The notes under the pieces were generated by a model. That model was not told the DNA's origin and did no database searches. It saw only the letters and a list, made by a program, of their open reading frames with translations. A DNA stretch of 64,000 nucleotides from Herbihabitans rhizosphaerae (GTDB lineage Bacteria > Actinomycetota > Actinomycetes > Mycobacteriales > Pseudonocardiaceae). Positions within the stretch are counted from its first letter, which is position 1. Each line of letters begins with the position of its first letter. This document shows, one piece after another, positions 35,280-44,370 of this stretch. The stretch lies in contig NZ_SGWQ01000001.1 in the NCBI RefSeq assembly GCF_004216555.1, positions 491,030-555,029 of the forward strand. Direction: 5' to 3'. The position numbers were made by a program, and so were the translations under genes.

Positions 35280-35325
35280 AGACCCGCACGTGGTCCGGGC
35301 GAGGGCGCCGTCCACGTGCGGGTCT
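35280..35325 (-). terminator. Terminator hairpin of the mprAB-pepD operon
   Basis: A perfect 14-bp stem AGACCCGCACGTGG / CCACGTGCGGGTCT around an 18-base loop, about 95 bases beyond the pepD stop on the minus strand. It lies upstream of the DUF6191 start, separating the two units. Confidence 0.65.
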
Positions 35326-35419
35326 CCTCTTCGGAGCTGCCCTGCATCAGCTCCTTGTCCGACTCGACGACCCCAGCGTCGGGTCGGGGTTGGTCTCGGC
35401 CACTTCCGCGGCCGAGCGT

Positions 35420-36832
35420 CTATTTCACTTCGACCGTCTTGCCCTCCAGCGTTACATCCACCGTGGCGGATCCGCTGGCCAGCACGAGCTTCACCTTCTC
35501 GCCCGGTGTGCGCGCCCGCACGGCGGCCACCAGCGCATCCGAGGTATCGATCTTGCGCTCGTTGAACTGGGTCACCACGTCGCCCGCCTTGAGACCGGCC
35601 TTCTCGCCCGGCCCGCCCGGCGTGACCTCGGCGATCTGCGCGCCGCCCTGCGGGCTGTCCGTCACCTTCGCGCCGAGGAAGGTCTGCGTCGCCTTGCCGG
35701 TCTTCACGATGCCGTCCGCGGTGCGCCGCGCCTGGTCGATCGGGATCGAGAAGCCGATGCCGACCGAGCCGCCCTGCTGCCCGGACCCGGAGGACTCCCT
35801 CGGGCTGTAGATCGCCGAGTTGATCCCGACCACCCGGCCCTGCATGTCCACCAGCGGCCCGCCGGAGTTGCCGTGGTTGATCGACGCGTCGGTCTGGATC
35901 GCGTCCATCACCGTGGCCTGGTCGCCGTTGCTGCCGCCGGCCCGCGTCGGGCGGTGCAGCGAGCTGACGATGCCGGAGGTGACCGTGCCGGCCAGGCCGA
36001 ACGGCGAGCCGACCGCCACCACGGCCTGGCCCACCTTGAGGCTGTCCGACCGGCCCAACTCGGCCGCCTTCAACCCGGAAACGCCCTGCGCCTTGATCAC
36101 CGCGACGTCGGACTCCGGGTCACGGCCGACGATCGTCGCCTGCGCCGTCTTGCCGTCCTGGAACTGCACCGCGATCTGGCCACCGTCCGCGCCGCCCTCG
36201 ACCACGTGGTTGTTCGTGACGATCAAGCCGTCCTGGCTGATCACGAAGCCCGAGCCGCCACTGCCGCTGGACTGGCCGCTGCGCACCTGGATCTGCACGA
36301 CGCTCGGCAGCACCTTCTCCGCCACCGCCTCGATGGTCCCCGGCGGCGACGCGGCCGTCTGGCTCGCCGGCGGCGCCGGCGCGGTCGTGTCCAGTGACGT
36401 GGAGCTGGCGGCGGCCGGCTTGTCCGAGTCCGCCGCGAGGTACCCGCCGACCGCGCCCGCGCCACCCCCGACGAGCAGCGCGAGCACCGTCATCCCCGTC
36501 ACCAGACCGGAGGCGCCCCGACGCCCCGGCTCGGTCTGCCCCGACGAATGAGGCGGCAGCGTCTGTGTGGCCGGCGGGGCGGCGCTCTGCGCGCTGTGTG
36601 TCTGTGCGCCGTGAGTCTGTGCGCCGTGGGTCTGGCCGGGCCCGTAGCCGGGGCCCGAGGACGAGCCGGCACCGAACGCCGAGCCGAACAGGACCTGCTC
36701 CTGCTGAGGCGCCTGCGGTGCGTGCTGCGGCACCTCGCCCTGCTGCGCGTGACCCTGCTGCGCACCTGCCGCCGACCACGGGCTCGGCGGAGTCGGCTCG
36801 CCGTGCTGCTGTTCAGGCTTGTTCTCGGTCAT
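35420..36832 (-). CDS. pepD: HtrA-like serine protease with PDZ domain
   Basis: A 470-residue membrane-anchored DegP/HtrA protease. A Gln/His-rich cytoplasmic tail with the short repeat THGAQTHGAQTHSAQ, a membrane segment (GLVTGMTVLALLVGGGAGAVGGYL), then the trypsin-like domain with H209 (TNNHVV), D242 (ESDVAVIK) and S323 (GNSGGPL), and a C-terminal PDZ domain (AEVTPGGPGEKAGLKAGDVVTQFN). Order and neighbours match mycobacterial mprA-mprB-pepD, which responds to envelope stress. A direct repeat just upstream suggests its own MprA-controlled promoter. Confidence 0.93.
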   Translation of the reverse strand: MTENKPEQQHGEPTPPSPWSAAGAQQGHAQQGEVPQHAPQAPQQEQVLFGSAFGAGSSSGPGYGPGQTHGAQTHGAQTHSAQSAAPPATQTLPPHSSGQTEPGRRGASGLVTGMTVLALLVGGGAGAVGGYLAADSDKPAAASSTSLDTTAPAPPASQTAASPPGTIEAVAEKVLPSVVQIQVRSGQSSGSGGSGFVISQDGLIVTNNHVVEGGADGGQIAVQFQDGKTAQATIVGRDPESDVAVIKAQGVSGLKAAELGRSDSLKVGQAVVAVGSPFGLAGTVTSGIVSSLHRPTRAGGSNGDQATVMDAIQTDASINHGNSGGPLVDMQGRVVGINSAIYSPRESSGSGQQGGSVGIGFSIPIDQARRTADGIVKTGKATQTFLGAKVTDSPQGGAQIAEVTPGGPGEKAGLKAGDVVTQFNERKIDTSDALVAAVRARTPGEKVKLVLASGSATVDVTLEGKTVEVK

Positions 36833-36854
36833 GTCACCACCTTGACGGGCTGGC

Positions 36855-36871
36855 CTGAGATCTCGCTGAGA
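36855..36871 (-). promoter_or_regulatory. MprA-box-like direct repeat before pepD
   Basis: Minus-strand TCTCAG, 5 bases, TCTCAG, i.e. two half sites 11 bp apart as OmpR-type regulators require. The identical arrangement recurs before mprA at 39005-39021. Confidence 0.65.
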
Positions 36872-36895
36872 CCATGCTGTGGGTTGCCCACCAGA

Positions 36896-38296
36896 TTAGC
36901 CAGGTACACCTGGAAGGCGAATCGTGAACAACGCCCCGCCCTCCGGAGCGCGTCCGGCGTACACCACGCCGCCGTGCCGCTCCACCGCCTGCTTGACGAT
37001 CGCCAGCCCGAGACCGGAGCCGGGCATCGTGCGCGACTCCTGGGATCGGTAGAACCGGTCGAACACCTTCGGCAGGTCCTCGTCGCGAATGCCCGGCCCG
37101 CCGTCGGCGACCTCGAGCATGGTCGAGCCGTCGCCGGCCGAACGCAGCGTCACCCGGACCGTGCCGCCGGACGGGCTGAACTTCACCGCGTTGTCCAACA
37201 GGTTCAGCACCGCGCGCTCCAGGCTGATCGAGTCGCCCTGCAGCGCCCACGGCTCCAGTGACACCGCGAAGTCCACATCGGAGGCGCGGCGCCGGGCGCG
37301 GTCCAGCGCCTGCTCGACCACCTCGACCAGCTCCACCCGCCGGTACTCGGTCGGGCGGGCGTCCTCGCGCGCGAGGTCGACCAGGTCGCCGATCAACTGG
37401 GTCAGCTCGTCCATCTGCGCCCGCAGGTCCTCGCGGATGTCCCGCTTGTCCGTGGCCGACAGCGGCGGCGCGCCCGGCTGCTCGGCGGCCAGCAGCAACT
37501 CCAGGTTGGTGCGCAACGAGGTCAGCGGCGTGCGCAGCTCGTGCCCGGCGTCGGCGACCAGCCGCCGCTGGCGCTCCTGCGACTCGGAGACCGCGCCCAG
37601 CATCGTGTTGAAGCTCTGTGACAGGCGGGCCAGCTCGTCGTCGCCGGACACCGGGATCGGGCGCAGGTCACCCGTTCGCGCCACCCGTTCGGTGGCCGAG
37701 GTGAGTCGTTGCACCGGGCTCAGGCCACCCCTGGCGACCGCGGCGCCGGCCAACGCGGCCACCACGATCCCCGCGCCGCCGATCAGGATCAGCACCACGG
37801 CCAGCTTCTCCAGCGCGTCCCTGGTCGGGCCGAGCGGCTGCGCGATCACCAGCGCTTGGCCGACGTCCCAGCGCACGGCGAGCACCCGGCTGTCGGTCGC
37901 CGTGTCGGTGCGGATGTTGTCCTGCTGCGTGCCGCGAGCCACGCCGCGCTCCGCGTTGCCGATCGGCGGGGACTTGCCGATCGTTCTCAGCCGTCCGCTG
38001 CGCACGTCGAGCAGGCCGAACTGCACGTCGGCGAGCGCCACGAACGCGGTCGGGATCTGTCCCTCGGGAAAGTTCAGCACCGTGCCCTGCTGGGCGAGTG
38101 CCGCCTCCGCGCGCTGGCGCATGTTGTCGTCGAGCTGGCCGTACATGCTGTTGTAGACGGTGAAGAAGGCACCGATCGACACCAGGGCCACCGCGCCGGC
38201 CACGCACATCGCCGTCAGCAGGGTCACCCGCTTGCTCAGCGAGATCCGCCGCGGCGCACGAGCCGGCGCCGGCAACGGCGCTGGCTCCTGGGTCAC
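36896..38296 (-). CDS. mprB: Sensor histidine kinase MprB-like
   Basis: A 466-residue kinase: membrane segments near residues 25-47 and 165-187 flank an extracytoplasmic sensor of about 115 residues; HAMP region [18 protein letters not shown]; HisKA with phosphoacceptor H252 in [16 protein letters not shown]; HATPase with [19 protein letters not shown] and [18 protein letters not shown]. It is ATGA-coupled to the response regulator gene. By homology with mycobacteria it senses envelope stress and is tied to the protease PepD encoded next. Confidence 0.92.
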   Translation of the reverse strand: MTQEPAPLPAPARAPRRISLSKRVTLLTAMCVAGAVALVSIGAFFTVYNSMYGQLDDNMRQRAEAALAQQGTVLNFPEGQIPTAFVALADVQFGLLDVRSGRLRTIGKSPPIGNAERGVARGTQQDNIRTDTATDSRVLAVRWDVGQALVIAQPLGPTRDALEKLAVVLILIGGAGIVVAALAGAAVARGGLSPVQRLTSATERVARTGDLRPIPVSGDDELARLSQSFNTMLGAVSESQERQRRLVADAGHELRTPLTSLRTNLELLLAAEQPGAPPLSATDKRDIREDLRAQMDELTQLIGDLVDLAREDARPTEYRRVELVEVVEQALDRARRRASDVDFAVSLEPWALQGDSISLERAVLNLLDNAVKFSPSGGTVRVTLRSAGDGSTMLEVADGGPGIRDEDLPKVFDRFYRSQESRTMPGSGLGLAIVKQAVERHGGVVYAGRAPEGGALFTIRLPGVPG

Positions 38297-38982
38297 GGTG
38301 GCGTCTCCCGCAGCACGTAGCCGACACCGCGGACGGTGTGCAGCAGGCGCGGCTCACCGCCCGCCTCGGTCTTGCGGCGCAGATATCCGACGTACACCTC
38401 CAGCGCGTTGCCGGACGTCGGGAAGTCGTAGCCCCAGACCTCCTCCAGGATCCGCCCCCGGGTGAGCACCTGCTTCGGGTGGCTCAGCAGCAGCTCCAGC
38501 AGCGCGAACTCGGTGCGGGTCAGGCTGATCTCGCGATCGCCCCTGCGCACCTCGCGGGTGCCGGGATCCAGCGTCAGGTCGGCGAAGGCCAGCGGCGGCG
38601 CGGTGGTCTCGGCGATCTCGTTGGCCGCACGGCGCAGCAGCGCGCGGAGTCTGGCCAGCAACTCCTCCAGCGCGAACGGCTTGGGCAGGTAGTCGTCGGC
38701 ACCCGCGTCCAGCCCGGCGACCCGGTCGGACACGGTGTCCCGCGCGGTGAGCACCAGGATCGGCAGGTCGTCGCCGATCCCACGCAGCCGGCGGCACACC
38801 TCGAGACCGTCCAGCCTCGGCATCATCACGTCGAGCACCATGGCATCCGGGCGCGCGGCGGTGACCGTGTCCAGCGCCTGGGCGCCGTCGCTGGCCAGTT
38901 CGACCTGGTAACCGTTGAACTGCAGCGACCGGCGAAGCGACTCGCGCACGGCACGGTCGTCATCGACAACGAGGATCCGCAT
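38293..38982 (-). CDS. mprA: OmpR-family response regulator MprA-like
   Basis: A 229-residue regulator. Receiver domain [18 protein letters not shown] with phosphoacceptor D51 in [13 protein letters not shown] and K in YLPKPF; C-terminal winged helix [23 protein letters not shown] and [16 protein letters not shown]. An upstream GTG at 38988 is an alternative start. The promoter must lie inside the 3' end of the next gene, where the TCTCAG direct repeat occurs, so autoregulation is expected. Confidence 0.92.
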   Translation of the reverse strand: MRILVVDDDRAVRESLRRSLQFNGYQVELASDGAQALDTVTAARPDAMVLDVMMPRLDGLEVCRRLRGIGDDLPILVLTARDTVSDRVAGLDAGADDYLPKPFALEELLARLRALLRRAANEIAETTAPPLAFADLTLDPGTREVRRGDREISLTRTEFALLELLLSHPKQVLTRGRILEEVWGYDFPTSGNALEVYVGYLRRKTEAGGEPRLLHTVRGVGYVLRETPP

Positions 38983-38992
38983 GGGCACAGTG

Positions 38993-39643
38993 TTACTCCC
39001 GGTTCTGAGATCCGCCTGAGAGATCGCCCAAACCACGGGCGACCGGGGCGTTCCAGCGCCGCCACAGCGCGATCAGCCGCACCGCCACGACCAGCGCGGC
39101 ACCGGCCACCGTGACCGGCACGGCCGGCCAGTGCAGTTGGTGGCCGAGCCACACGATCACCGCCCCGGCCAGCGACGCCAGCGCGTAGATCTCCCGGCGC
39201 AGCACCAGCGGAATCTCCCTGAGCAGCAGATCGCGCAGCGCGCCGCCGCCGATGCCGGTGGTCATGCCGATCAGGCAGGCGGTGTAGCCGGGCGCACCGT
39301 GCGCGAGCGCGGTGGCGGTGCCGGACACGGTGAACAGGCCCAGCCCGATCGCGTCGGCCAGCAGCACCGCCCGGCGCAGGCGCGCCACCTGCGGGTGGAA
39401 GGCGAACACGATGAGCGCGGTGGCGGTGGGCACCACCAGGTACGGCCAGCCGCGCAGGGTCGTGGGAGGGTGCACGCCGAGCAGCACGTCCCGGATGATC
39501 CCGCCGCCGAGTGCGGTGGTCAGCCCGAGCACCACCACGCCGAACACGTCCAGCCGGGCGCGCACGGCGGCCAGCGCACCGGACGCGGCGAACACCGCGA
39601 GGCCGGCGTGTTCGAGGACGACGAGCAGCACGAGCGCCGACAT
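38993..39643 (-). CDS. TRIC-type channel family protein (UPF0126)
   Basis: A 216-residue membrane protein with two homologous halves of three helices, each carrying the family's glycine-rich motif: [12 protein letters not shown] and [14 protein letters not shown]. This is the trimeric intracellular cation channel-like family; bacterial members conduct K+ or Na+ in vitro in studied cases. It lies 10 bases upstream of mprA on the same strand. Its 3' end carries the putative MprA box. Confidence 0.88.
   Translation of the reverse strand: MSALVLLVVLEHAGLAVFAASGALAAVRARLDVFGVVVLGLTTALGGGIIRDVLLGVHPPTTLRGWPYLVVPTATALIVFAFHPQVARLRRAVLLADAIGLGLFTVSGTATALAHGAPGYTACLIGMTTGIGGGALRDLLLREIPLVLRREIYALASLAGAVIVWLGHQLHWPAVPVTVAGAALVVAVRLIALWRRWNAPVARGLGDLSGGSQNRE
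39005..39021 (-). promoter_or_regulatory. MprA-box-like direct repeat before mprA
   Basis: Minus-strand TCTCAG, GCGGA, TCTCAG, the same 11-bp-period repeat as before pepD. It lies 23 bases upstream of the mprA start and within the 3' coding end of the TRIC gene, consistent with a positively autoregulated promoter. Confidence 0.65.
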
Positions 39644-39910
39644 TACTGCGACGATCGCCCGTTCGCCGTAGTGTGCGTGATCGCACCGTGGGTGTTCGGT
39701 CGCTGCCCCGGCGTAAAAATACGTACTGCACTCATACGATCCCGCATTGTTCGCCGGCCCCGACACGCACAAAGTAGATGTGGGCACGGCTCTCGCGGTT
39801 CGTTCCCCGCTCTGCCCCGACGCAACCCTGCTAACCCTGCCAGAACCGCGAGGCCCGGGCTCCACCGTTTCGCATCAGCCAGTTGGCATACCCCTCTCGG
39901 AGGTAAATCG

Positions 39911-40537
39911 ATGCTGTCCGCATTAGCTGCTGCCGGTGTGGCTTTGGCCATGATCACTGCGCCTCAAGCAGCTCCCAGTGACAATCCGCCAACCGACAGA
40001 ATCACCATCGACGTCGTCACCGTGAATGGTTCCGGCTGCCCAGCCGGAACGACCGCGGTCGCGGTGTCGTCGGACAACACCGCGTTCACCGTGACCTACA
40101 GCGACTACACCGCTCAGGTCGGCGATGGCGCGGCACCGACGGATATGCGCAAGAACTGTCAGCTCGCGCTGCGCCTGCACATTCCGCAGGGCTTCACCTA
40201 CGCGATCGCGCAGGCCGACTACCGCGGCTTCGCACACCTCGCGAGCGGTGCCGAGGGCCTGCAGCAGGCGAGCTACTACATTCAGGGAACGTCGCCGACG
40301 CATTACGTCAAGAACCCGGTCGGCGGTCCGTACAGCGACAACTGGCAGTTCACCGACAAGACCGACATGGCTGAACTCGTCTATGCGCCGTGCGGCGAAG
40401 AGCGCAATCTCAACGTGAACACCGAGCTGCGCGTTTACAAGGGCGATTCCGGTAACGCCAGTAGCTTCATGTCGATGGACTCTACGGACGCCGGAGTCAG
40501 CACCAAGTACCACTTCCACTGGAAGAAGTGCCCGTAG
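39911..40537 (+). CDS. Secreted DUF4360 family protein (first paralogue)
   Basis: A 208-residue protein with signal peptide LSALAAAGVALAMITAPQAA and the DUF4360 pattern: VVTVNGSGCPAGTTAVAVSSDNTAFTVTYSDY (in parts), DMRKNCQLALRLHIPQGFTYAI, a YYIQG strand, CGEERNLNVNTELRV and a final HFHWKKCP. Four conserved cysteines could pair. The fold is probably a beta-sandwich; function unknown. GGAGG is placed before the ATG. A close copy follows 179 bp downstream. The 267-bp gap upstream is AT-richer and holds a likely promoter near 39715-39740. Confidence 0.88.
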   Translation: MLSALAAAGVALAMITAPQAAPSDNPPTDRITIDVVTVNGSGCPAGTTAVAVSSDNTAFTVTYSDYTAQVGDGAAPTDMRKNCQLALRLHIPQGFTYAIAQADYRGFAHLASGAEGLQQASYYIQGTSPTHYVKNPVGGPYSDNWQFTDKTDMAELVYAPCGEERNLNVNTELRVYKGDSGNASSFMSMDSTDAGVSTKYHFHWKKCP

Positions 40538-40695
40538 TCCAGACGCCCTAACCCTGCAAGACAGGCGCGGCCACCGGCCCCCGGCCAGGGGTCGGTAGCC
40601 GCACCTTCACACCTTTAGGCGTTCTGCCAAAGGCTTTCTTCACTATCCGATATGCCACGGTGTTCTCACCTGCACCTATAACGCCGTGACATGCC

Positions 40696-40710
40696 CCGAT
40701 ATATCGGAGG
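40696..40710 (+). promoter_or_regulatory. Palindrome overlapping the ribosome binding site
   Basis: CCGATATATCGG (40696-40707) shares its last two bases with the GGAGG ribosome site (40706-40710) of the second DUF4360 gene. As DNA it could be an operator; as RNA a short hairpin could partly mask the site. The first paralogue lacks it. Confidence 0.4.
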
Positions 40711-40716
40711 TAATCC

Positions 40717-41367
40717 ATGCTCACCACGATTGCTGCCGCTTTTCTCACGGCAGCTATGGCCACCGCTCCTGCCGGCGGCTACGGTGGACCGCATTTTCCT
40801 GATCCACCTGCCGACAAGATCGTCATCGATGTCGTGACCGTGAATGGTTCTGGTTGCCCTGAGGGTTCCGCGGCTGTGGCCGTGAGCGAGGACAACACGA
40901 AATTCACCGTCACGTACAGCAAGTACCTCGCCCAGGTCGGCAAGGGCTCAACTCCGACGGATTTCCGGAAGAATTGCCAGCTCAACCTGGTGGTGCACGT
41001 CCCACAGGGATTCACGTACGCCATCGCGTCGACCGACTACCGGGGCTACGCGAACATTCAGCCCGGTGCGAACTTCTTGGTCAAGGCGAGCTACTACTTC
41101 CAGGGTATGTCGGACACGATCCCGAAGTCCGAGACCTTCAAGGGCCCACTCGACGACAACTGGCAGGCCACGCACAAGATTCCGGTCGACCAGGTCGTCT
41201 ACAAGCCCTGTGGCGAAGAGCGCAACTTCAACATCAATACCGAATTGCGGGTCAACGCCGGCACCTCGGATCCAGCCACGACGACCAGCTTCGTCACGAT
41301 GGACTCGACCGATGCCGATTACAAGACCGAATACCACTTCAGCTGGAAGGAATGCCCGGAGAGGTAA
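40717..41367 (+). CDS. Secreted DUF4360 family protein (second paralogue)
   Basis: A 216-residue paralogue of the previous gene, with signal peptide LTTIAAAFLTAAMATAPAGG and the same landmarks (VVTVNGSGCPEGS, FRKNCQLNLVVHVPQGFTYAI, ASYYFQGM, CGEERNFNINTELRV, HFSWKECP). The conserved cysteines are kept. It has its own ribosome site and intergenic region, so it is probably transcribed separately. A strong hairpin follows. Confidence 0.88.
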   Translation: MLTTIAAAFLTAAMATAPAGGYGGPHFPDPPADKIVIDVVTVNGSGCPEGSAAVAVSEDNTKFTVTYSKYLAQVGKGSTPTDFRKNCQLNLVVHVPQGFTYAIASTDYRGYANIQPGANFLVKASYYFQGMSDTIPKSETFKGPLDDNWQATHKIPVDQVVYKPCGEERNFNINTELRVNAGTSDPATTTSFVTMDSTDADYKTEYHFSWKECPER

Positions 41368-41423
41368 CCGGGTAGCGAGTTGATCCAGAAATCAGGAGCC
41401 ATCAGGCAATAGACGCGACGGTG

Positions 41424-41460
41424 GCATGGCCCTTTCGGTGCGACACCGGAAGGGCCATGC
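41424..41460. terminator. Bidirectional terminator
   Basis: A 17-bp stem with one G-U type mismatch (arms GCATGGCCCTTTCGGTG and CACCGGAAGGGCCATGC) and a 3-base loop, between the convergent DUF4360 and Eis-like genes. Confidence 0.75.
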
Positions 41461-41466
41461 GCGCGC

Positions 41467-42633
41467 CTAGAAAGCGTCCGCCATCCGTGGTGCTCGCGGT
41501 GCGCCGGTGAGCGCGTCGAGCACCGTGGCGGCGTTCACGTCACCGTCGAGCAAACCGGCCCGGCGCAGTGTCGCGGTGTCGGTCGCGCCGGCGAACCAGG
41601 CGCCGAGAGCCCGTGCGTGCAACCGCACGGCACCACTTCCGCCACCCTCACACCGCACCGCGTCACCCTCGACGGTGATGCGATGCCGTCCCGCCTGCCA
41701 CGGTGCGTGCTCGTCCACCACCTCGATGTCCACAGTGGACGGTCGGAGCCCACCGGCGAGCGGCCAGCCGCGCGCGGCGATCGCGGCCGGCAGATCGACC
41801 ACCCTGAGCATCCACGGATGCGCCTCGACCTGGTGGTGCGTCGGCAGATCCAGCAGAAGCCCGTCCACCAGCGGATCGACCATACGCAGCCGTACGGTGT
41901 CCAGCAGGCCGGCCCAACTACCGAGCTGCCGCAGCAGCAGCCGTGCGGTGTCCGCGTCGTCGGCGATCAGGTCGCGCACGATCAACTCGTCGCCGTCCGG
42001 CCGCTCGGCGGTCAGGTATCCGCTGAGCTCGCCGTCCCGCTCGACCACGGTCACCACGTCGAACTCGAGCACCCGATCCACCCGGAACGGCGCGCTCGCC
42101 CTGTCCAGCATTCCGTCCACAGTGGACGCGACGCGCAGATAGGCGGCGTGCAGCGCGTCCAGGTCGGAGCGCTCCGCCGGCCGCACGTCCAGCGCGGTCG
42201 ACGGACGGGGAACCGTTGCCAGCAAACGGGTTTCGAGTATCACCGAGGTCTGCGCGCCGGCCTGCTCCCAGCCTCGGGAGCGGTACAGCGGTGGTGCCGA
42301 GGGGTACAGCGCGGACACGCATTGCCCGGCTTCGCGCATCACCGGCAGCGCCGCGTCCACCATCGCCGACGCGACACCGCGACCGCGCGCCGACGGCTCG
42401 ACGGCGACGCTCGCGACGCCGCCCATCGGCACCGGGCGCCCGCCGAAGAACTGGCGGTAGTCCCAGATCGACAGCGCACCGGGCAGCCGTCCGCCGTCCT
42501 CGGCGACCAGGGTGACGCGCCCTTTGGGCTCCTCCAGGTCCGTGACCGCTGGGTCGCGCGAGCCGCCGAAACCCAAGCGCCGCAACCGATACGCGGCCTC
42601 GGCCTCGTCGGCGCGAACCGGGCGGACGATCAC
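41467..42633 (-). CDS. Eis-like N-acetyltransferase
   Basis: About 388 residues, the length of the Eis family. An N-terminal GNAT domain includes GGVASVAVEPSARGRGVASAMVDAALPVM with the acetyl-CoA loop RGRGVA and ALYPSAPPLYRSRGWEQAG. A second GNAT-like and a C-terminal SCP2-like region follow (RITVEGDAVRCEGGGSGAVRL). Eis enzymes acetylate amines on aminoglycosides or proteins. The GTG start overlaps the EthD stop as GTGA. Substrate here unknown. Confidence 0.85.
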   Translation of the reverse strand: MIVRPVRADEAEAAYRLRRLGFGGSRDPAVTDLEEPKGRVTLVAEDGGRLPGALSIWDYRQFFGGRPVPMGGVASVAVEPSARGRGVASAMVDAALPVMREAGQCVSALYPSAPPLYRSRGWEQAGAQTSVILETRLLATVPRPSTALDVRPAERSDLDALHAAYLRVASTVDGMLDRASAPFRVDRVLEFDVVTVVERDGELSGYLTAERPDGDELIVRDLIADDADTARLLLRQLGSWAGLLDTVRLRMVDPLVDGLLLDLPTHHQVEAHPWMLRVVDLPAAIAARGWPLAGGLRPSTVDIEVVDEHAPWQAGRHRITVEGDAVRCEGGGSGAVRLHARALGAWFAGATDTATLRRAGLLDGDVNAATVLDALTGAPRAPRMADAF

Positions 42634-42947
42634 TCGACAACCTCGGCGGTGAACATCGAGACGAGCTCCATGCCACCGATCTCGGTGAGGTTCGCGCCCG
42701 CCGCCGTCCACTCGTCGGTGCCGAAGGCGATCTTCATGGCGTCCTTCGACTCGAAGTACAGCTCGGCCAGCAGGTAGGGCTGGGTGTCGCCGAGGAAGCC
42801 CGGCACGACCGTACGCGTCACCTTCGCGATCTCCTGCCGGACGAGCCCGGGAGTCTGGTCGATCAGCGGGTAGTGCGTTTCGAAGTACTTCTTCTCGAAG
42901 TCCTCCACGTCCTCCGGCATCCGGTACAGCGCGACGTACTTGATCAT
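42630..42947 (-). CDS. EthD domain protein
   Basis: A 105-residue dimeric alpha-beta barrel protein of the EthD family: KYVALYRMPEDVEDFEKKYFETHYPLIDQTPGL (in parts), ELYFESKDAMKIAFGTDEW and MFTAEVVE. EthD proteins support ether degradation or polyketide modification; most actinobacterial copies are uncharacterised. First gene of a two-gene unit with the Eis-like gene. Confidence 0.85.
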   Translation of the reverse strand: MIKYVALYRMPEDVEDFEKKYFETHYPLIDQTPGLVRQEIAKVTRTVVPGFLGDTQPYLLAELYFESKDAMKIAFGTDEWTAAGANLTEIGGMELVSMFTAEVVE

Positions 42948-42992
42948 GTGACGCCTCTCCTCGCGGCAGCTCCCGAACCGTTATAGCGCAGG

Positions 42993-43667
42993 ATGGTGAA
43001 CACTGGTTGTGTGCGAATCATCCTGCTGCGTCACGCCGAGAGCCTGGGCAACGTCGACGAACTGGCCTACTGCCGCATCCCGGACCACTCGCTCCCGCTC
43101 ACCGACAAGGGCGAGCGGCAGGCGCGGGCGGCGGGGCTGAAAGTCGGCGCGCTGATCGAATCCGACCCGGTCGCGGCCTATGTGAGCCCGTACGTGCGCA
43201 CCCAGCGCACCCTGGACCTGCTCGGTCTCGACGACATGATCATCAGACGGGTGGCCGAGCCGCGGCTGCGCGAGCAAGACTGGGGAAACCTGCAGGATCC
43301 CGAGGAGCAGCAGACACAGAAGCGCAAGCGGCACGAGTTCGGGCCGTTCTTCTACCGGCTGGCGCACGGCGAGTCGGGCGCGGACGTGGACGACCGGGTG
43401 GCCGCGTTCCTCAGCGAGCTGGAACTGCGCATGGCCGCCGAGCCGCATCATCCGCAGACGGTGCTGGTCGTGTCCCACGGTCTGACCATGCGACTGCTGT
43501 GCCGCCGGATGTTCTCCTGGTCGGTCGAGCTGTTCGAATCGCTGCGCAACCCGGAGCACTGCGAGATCCACGTGCTGGAGGGCAACGGCTCCCAGTGGCA
43601 CCTCGACCGGCCGTTCAAACAGTGGCGCGACTCCCCCGACGGCAGCACCCAAGCCAGCGCCGAGTGA
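42993..43667 (+). CDS. Histidine phosphatase family protein
   Basis: A 224-residue phosphoglycerate-mutase-like enzyme with the catalytic RHG motif LLRHAES near residue 11, RTQRTLDLL, a glutamate region REQDWGNLQDPEE and the second histidine in VVSHGLTMRLL. The bulky region GPFFYRLAHGESGADVDDRV is typical of the actinobacterial broad-specificity phosphatases. TATAGC lies just before the ATG. Divergent from the EthD gene. Confidence 0.88.
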   Translation: MVNTGCVRIILLRHAESLGNVDELAYCRIPDHSLPLTDKGERQARAAGLKVGALIESDPVAAYVSPYVRTQRTLDLLGLDDMIIRRVAEPRLREQDWGNLQDPEEQQTQKRKRHEFGPFFYRLAHGESGADVDDRVAAFLSELELRMAAEPHHPQTVLVVSHGLTMRLLCRRMFSWSVELFESLRNPEHCEIHVLEGNGSQWHLDRPFKQWRDSPDGSTQASAE

Positions 43668-43697
43668 CCGGACTCCAACGGCCCAAAATGCGGACCC

Positions 43698-43747
43698 GAT
43701 TCACGTTTTGCGTACTTTAGCGGTCTAAAGTACGCAAAACATGAATC
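43698..43747. terminator. Long perfect hairpin with ACTTTAG core
   Basis: A stem of 16 perfect pairs (GTTTTGCGTACTTTAG with CTAAAGTACGCAAAAC) around CGGT, extended by GATTCA/TGAATC beyond one mismatch. It follows the phosphatase gene and belongs with the hairpins at 46681 and 46793. Confidence 0.7.
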
Positions 43748-43822
43748 GAACGATCGCTAAGTTTCGGACACAGGCGCGGTCGTGTGGGCGTGACCCCTAA
43801 GCCGTCTAACTGGCGTTAGGCG

Positions 43823-43932
43823 TGCGCCCCAGGCGATTCTCACCGGCCCTATTGCGGCTGGGTTCCCGGTCTCATTCCGCCGGGCAGCGTCGAGCGCTCA
43901 CCCTGGCGATTCCCCGCCAGCCCCATTGCGGC
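43823..43932 (+). CRISPR. Relic two-repeat CRISPR unit without leader
   Basis: Two degenerate 36-nt repeats (43823-43858 and 43897-43932), both ending in ATTGCGGC, flank exactly 38 nt of unique sequence, the same repeat and spacer lengths as the arrays at 61 and 63.5 kb. The second repeat has the stem CTGGCG/CGCCAG and differs from the repeat at 61280-61315 at only two positions. No copy of the leader found at the other arrays is present, so it is probably an inactive remnant. Confidence 0.75.
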
Positions 43933-43945
43933 GTCGATGTCCGGG

Positions 43946-44107
43946 TCAGAGCAGGCCTCGGCGGTAGGCCTTGACCAGGCGGCGCGGCACCATGAGCTTG
44001 CGGCCGTCCAGCGTGGTGACCGGGACCAGGTCGGGCGCGGTCGCCTTCCACTGGGCGCGGCGGCTGCGGGTGTTGGCACGGGACATTTTCCGCTTCGGGA
44101 CGGCCAT
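43946..44107 (-). CDS. rpmF: 50S ribosomal protein L32, zinc-independent paralogue
   Basis: 53 residues: [21 protein letters not shown] followed by [27 protein letters not shown]. The four cysteines of the zinc-binding form are absent. It overlaps the upstream L31 gene (TGATG). Together with the adjacent cysteine-free proteins it would replace zinc-containing versions under zinc shortage. Confidence 0.92.
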   Translation of the reverse strand: MAVPKRKMSRANTRSRRAQWKATAPDLVPVTTLDGRKLMVPRRLVKAYRRGLL

Positions 44108-44370
44108 CAGCGCTTGCCCTTCCTGGCCCGGTCGCCGTAGCGGCGGTGGAACTTCTCCACCCGGCCGGCGGTGTCCACCAGCCGCTGGTTGCCCGTCCAG
44201 AACGGGTGCGAGTCGGAGGTCACGTCGACGGTGATCAACGGGTAGGTGTTGCCGTCGCTCCACTCGATGGTCGTGTCCGAGGTGGCCGTCGAGCGGGTCA
44301 GGAACGCCGTCCCGGTGGAGGCGTCCCGGAACACGACCGGGTGGTAGTCGGGGTGAATGTTCGCCTTCAC
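44107..44370 (-). CDS. rpmE2: 50S ribosomal protein L31 type B
   Basis: 87 residues: [42 protein letters not shown] and [10 protein letters not shown]. This is the type B form without the CxxC of zinc-binding L31. The start is GTG at 44370, within the end of the COG0523 gene, and the stop overlaps rpmF. In known systems this form is induced by zinc depletion through Zur. Confidence 0.93.
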   Translation of the reverse strand: MKANIHPDYHPVVFRDASTGTAFLTRSTATSDTTIEWSDGNTYPLITVDVTSDSHPFWTGNQRLVDTAGRVEKFHRRYGDRARKGKR

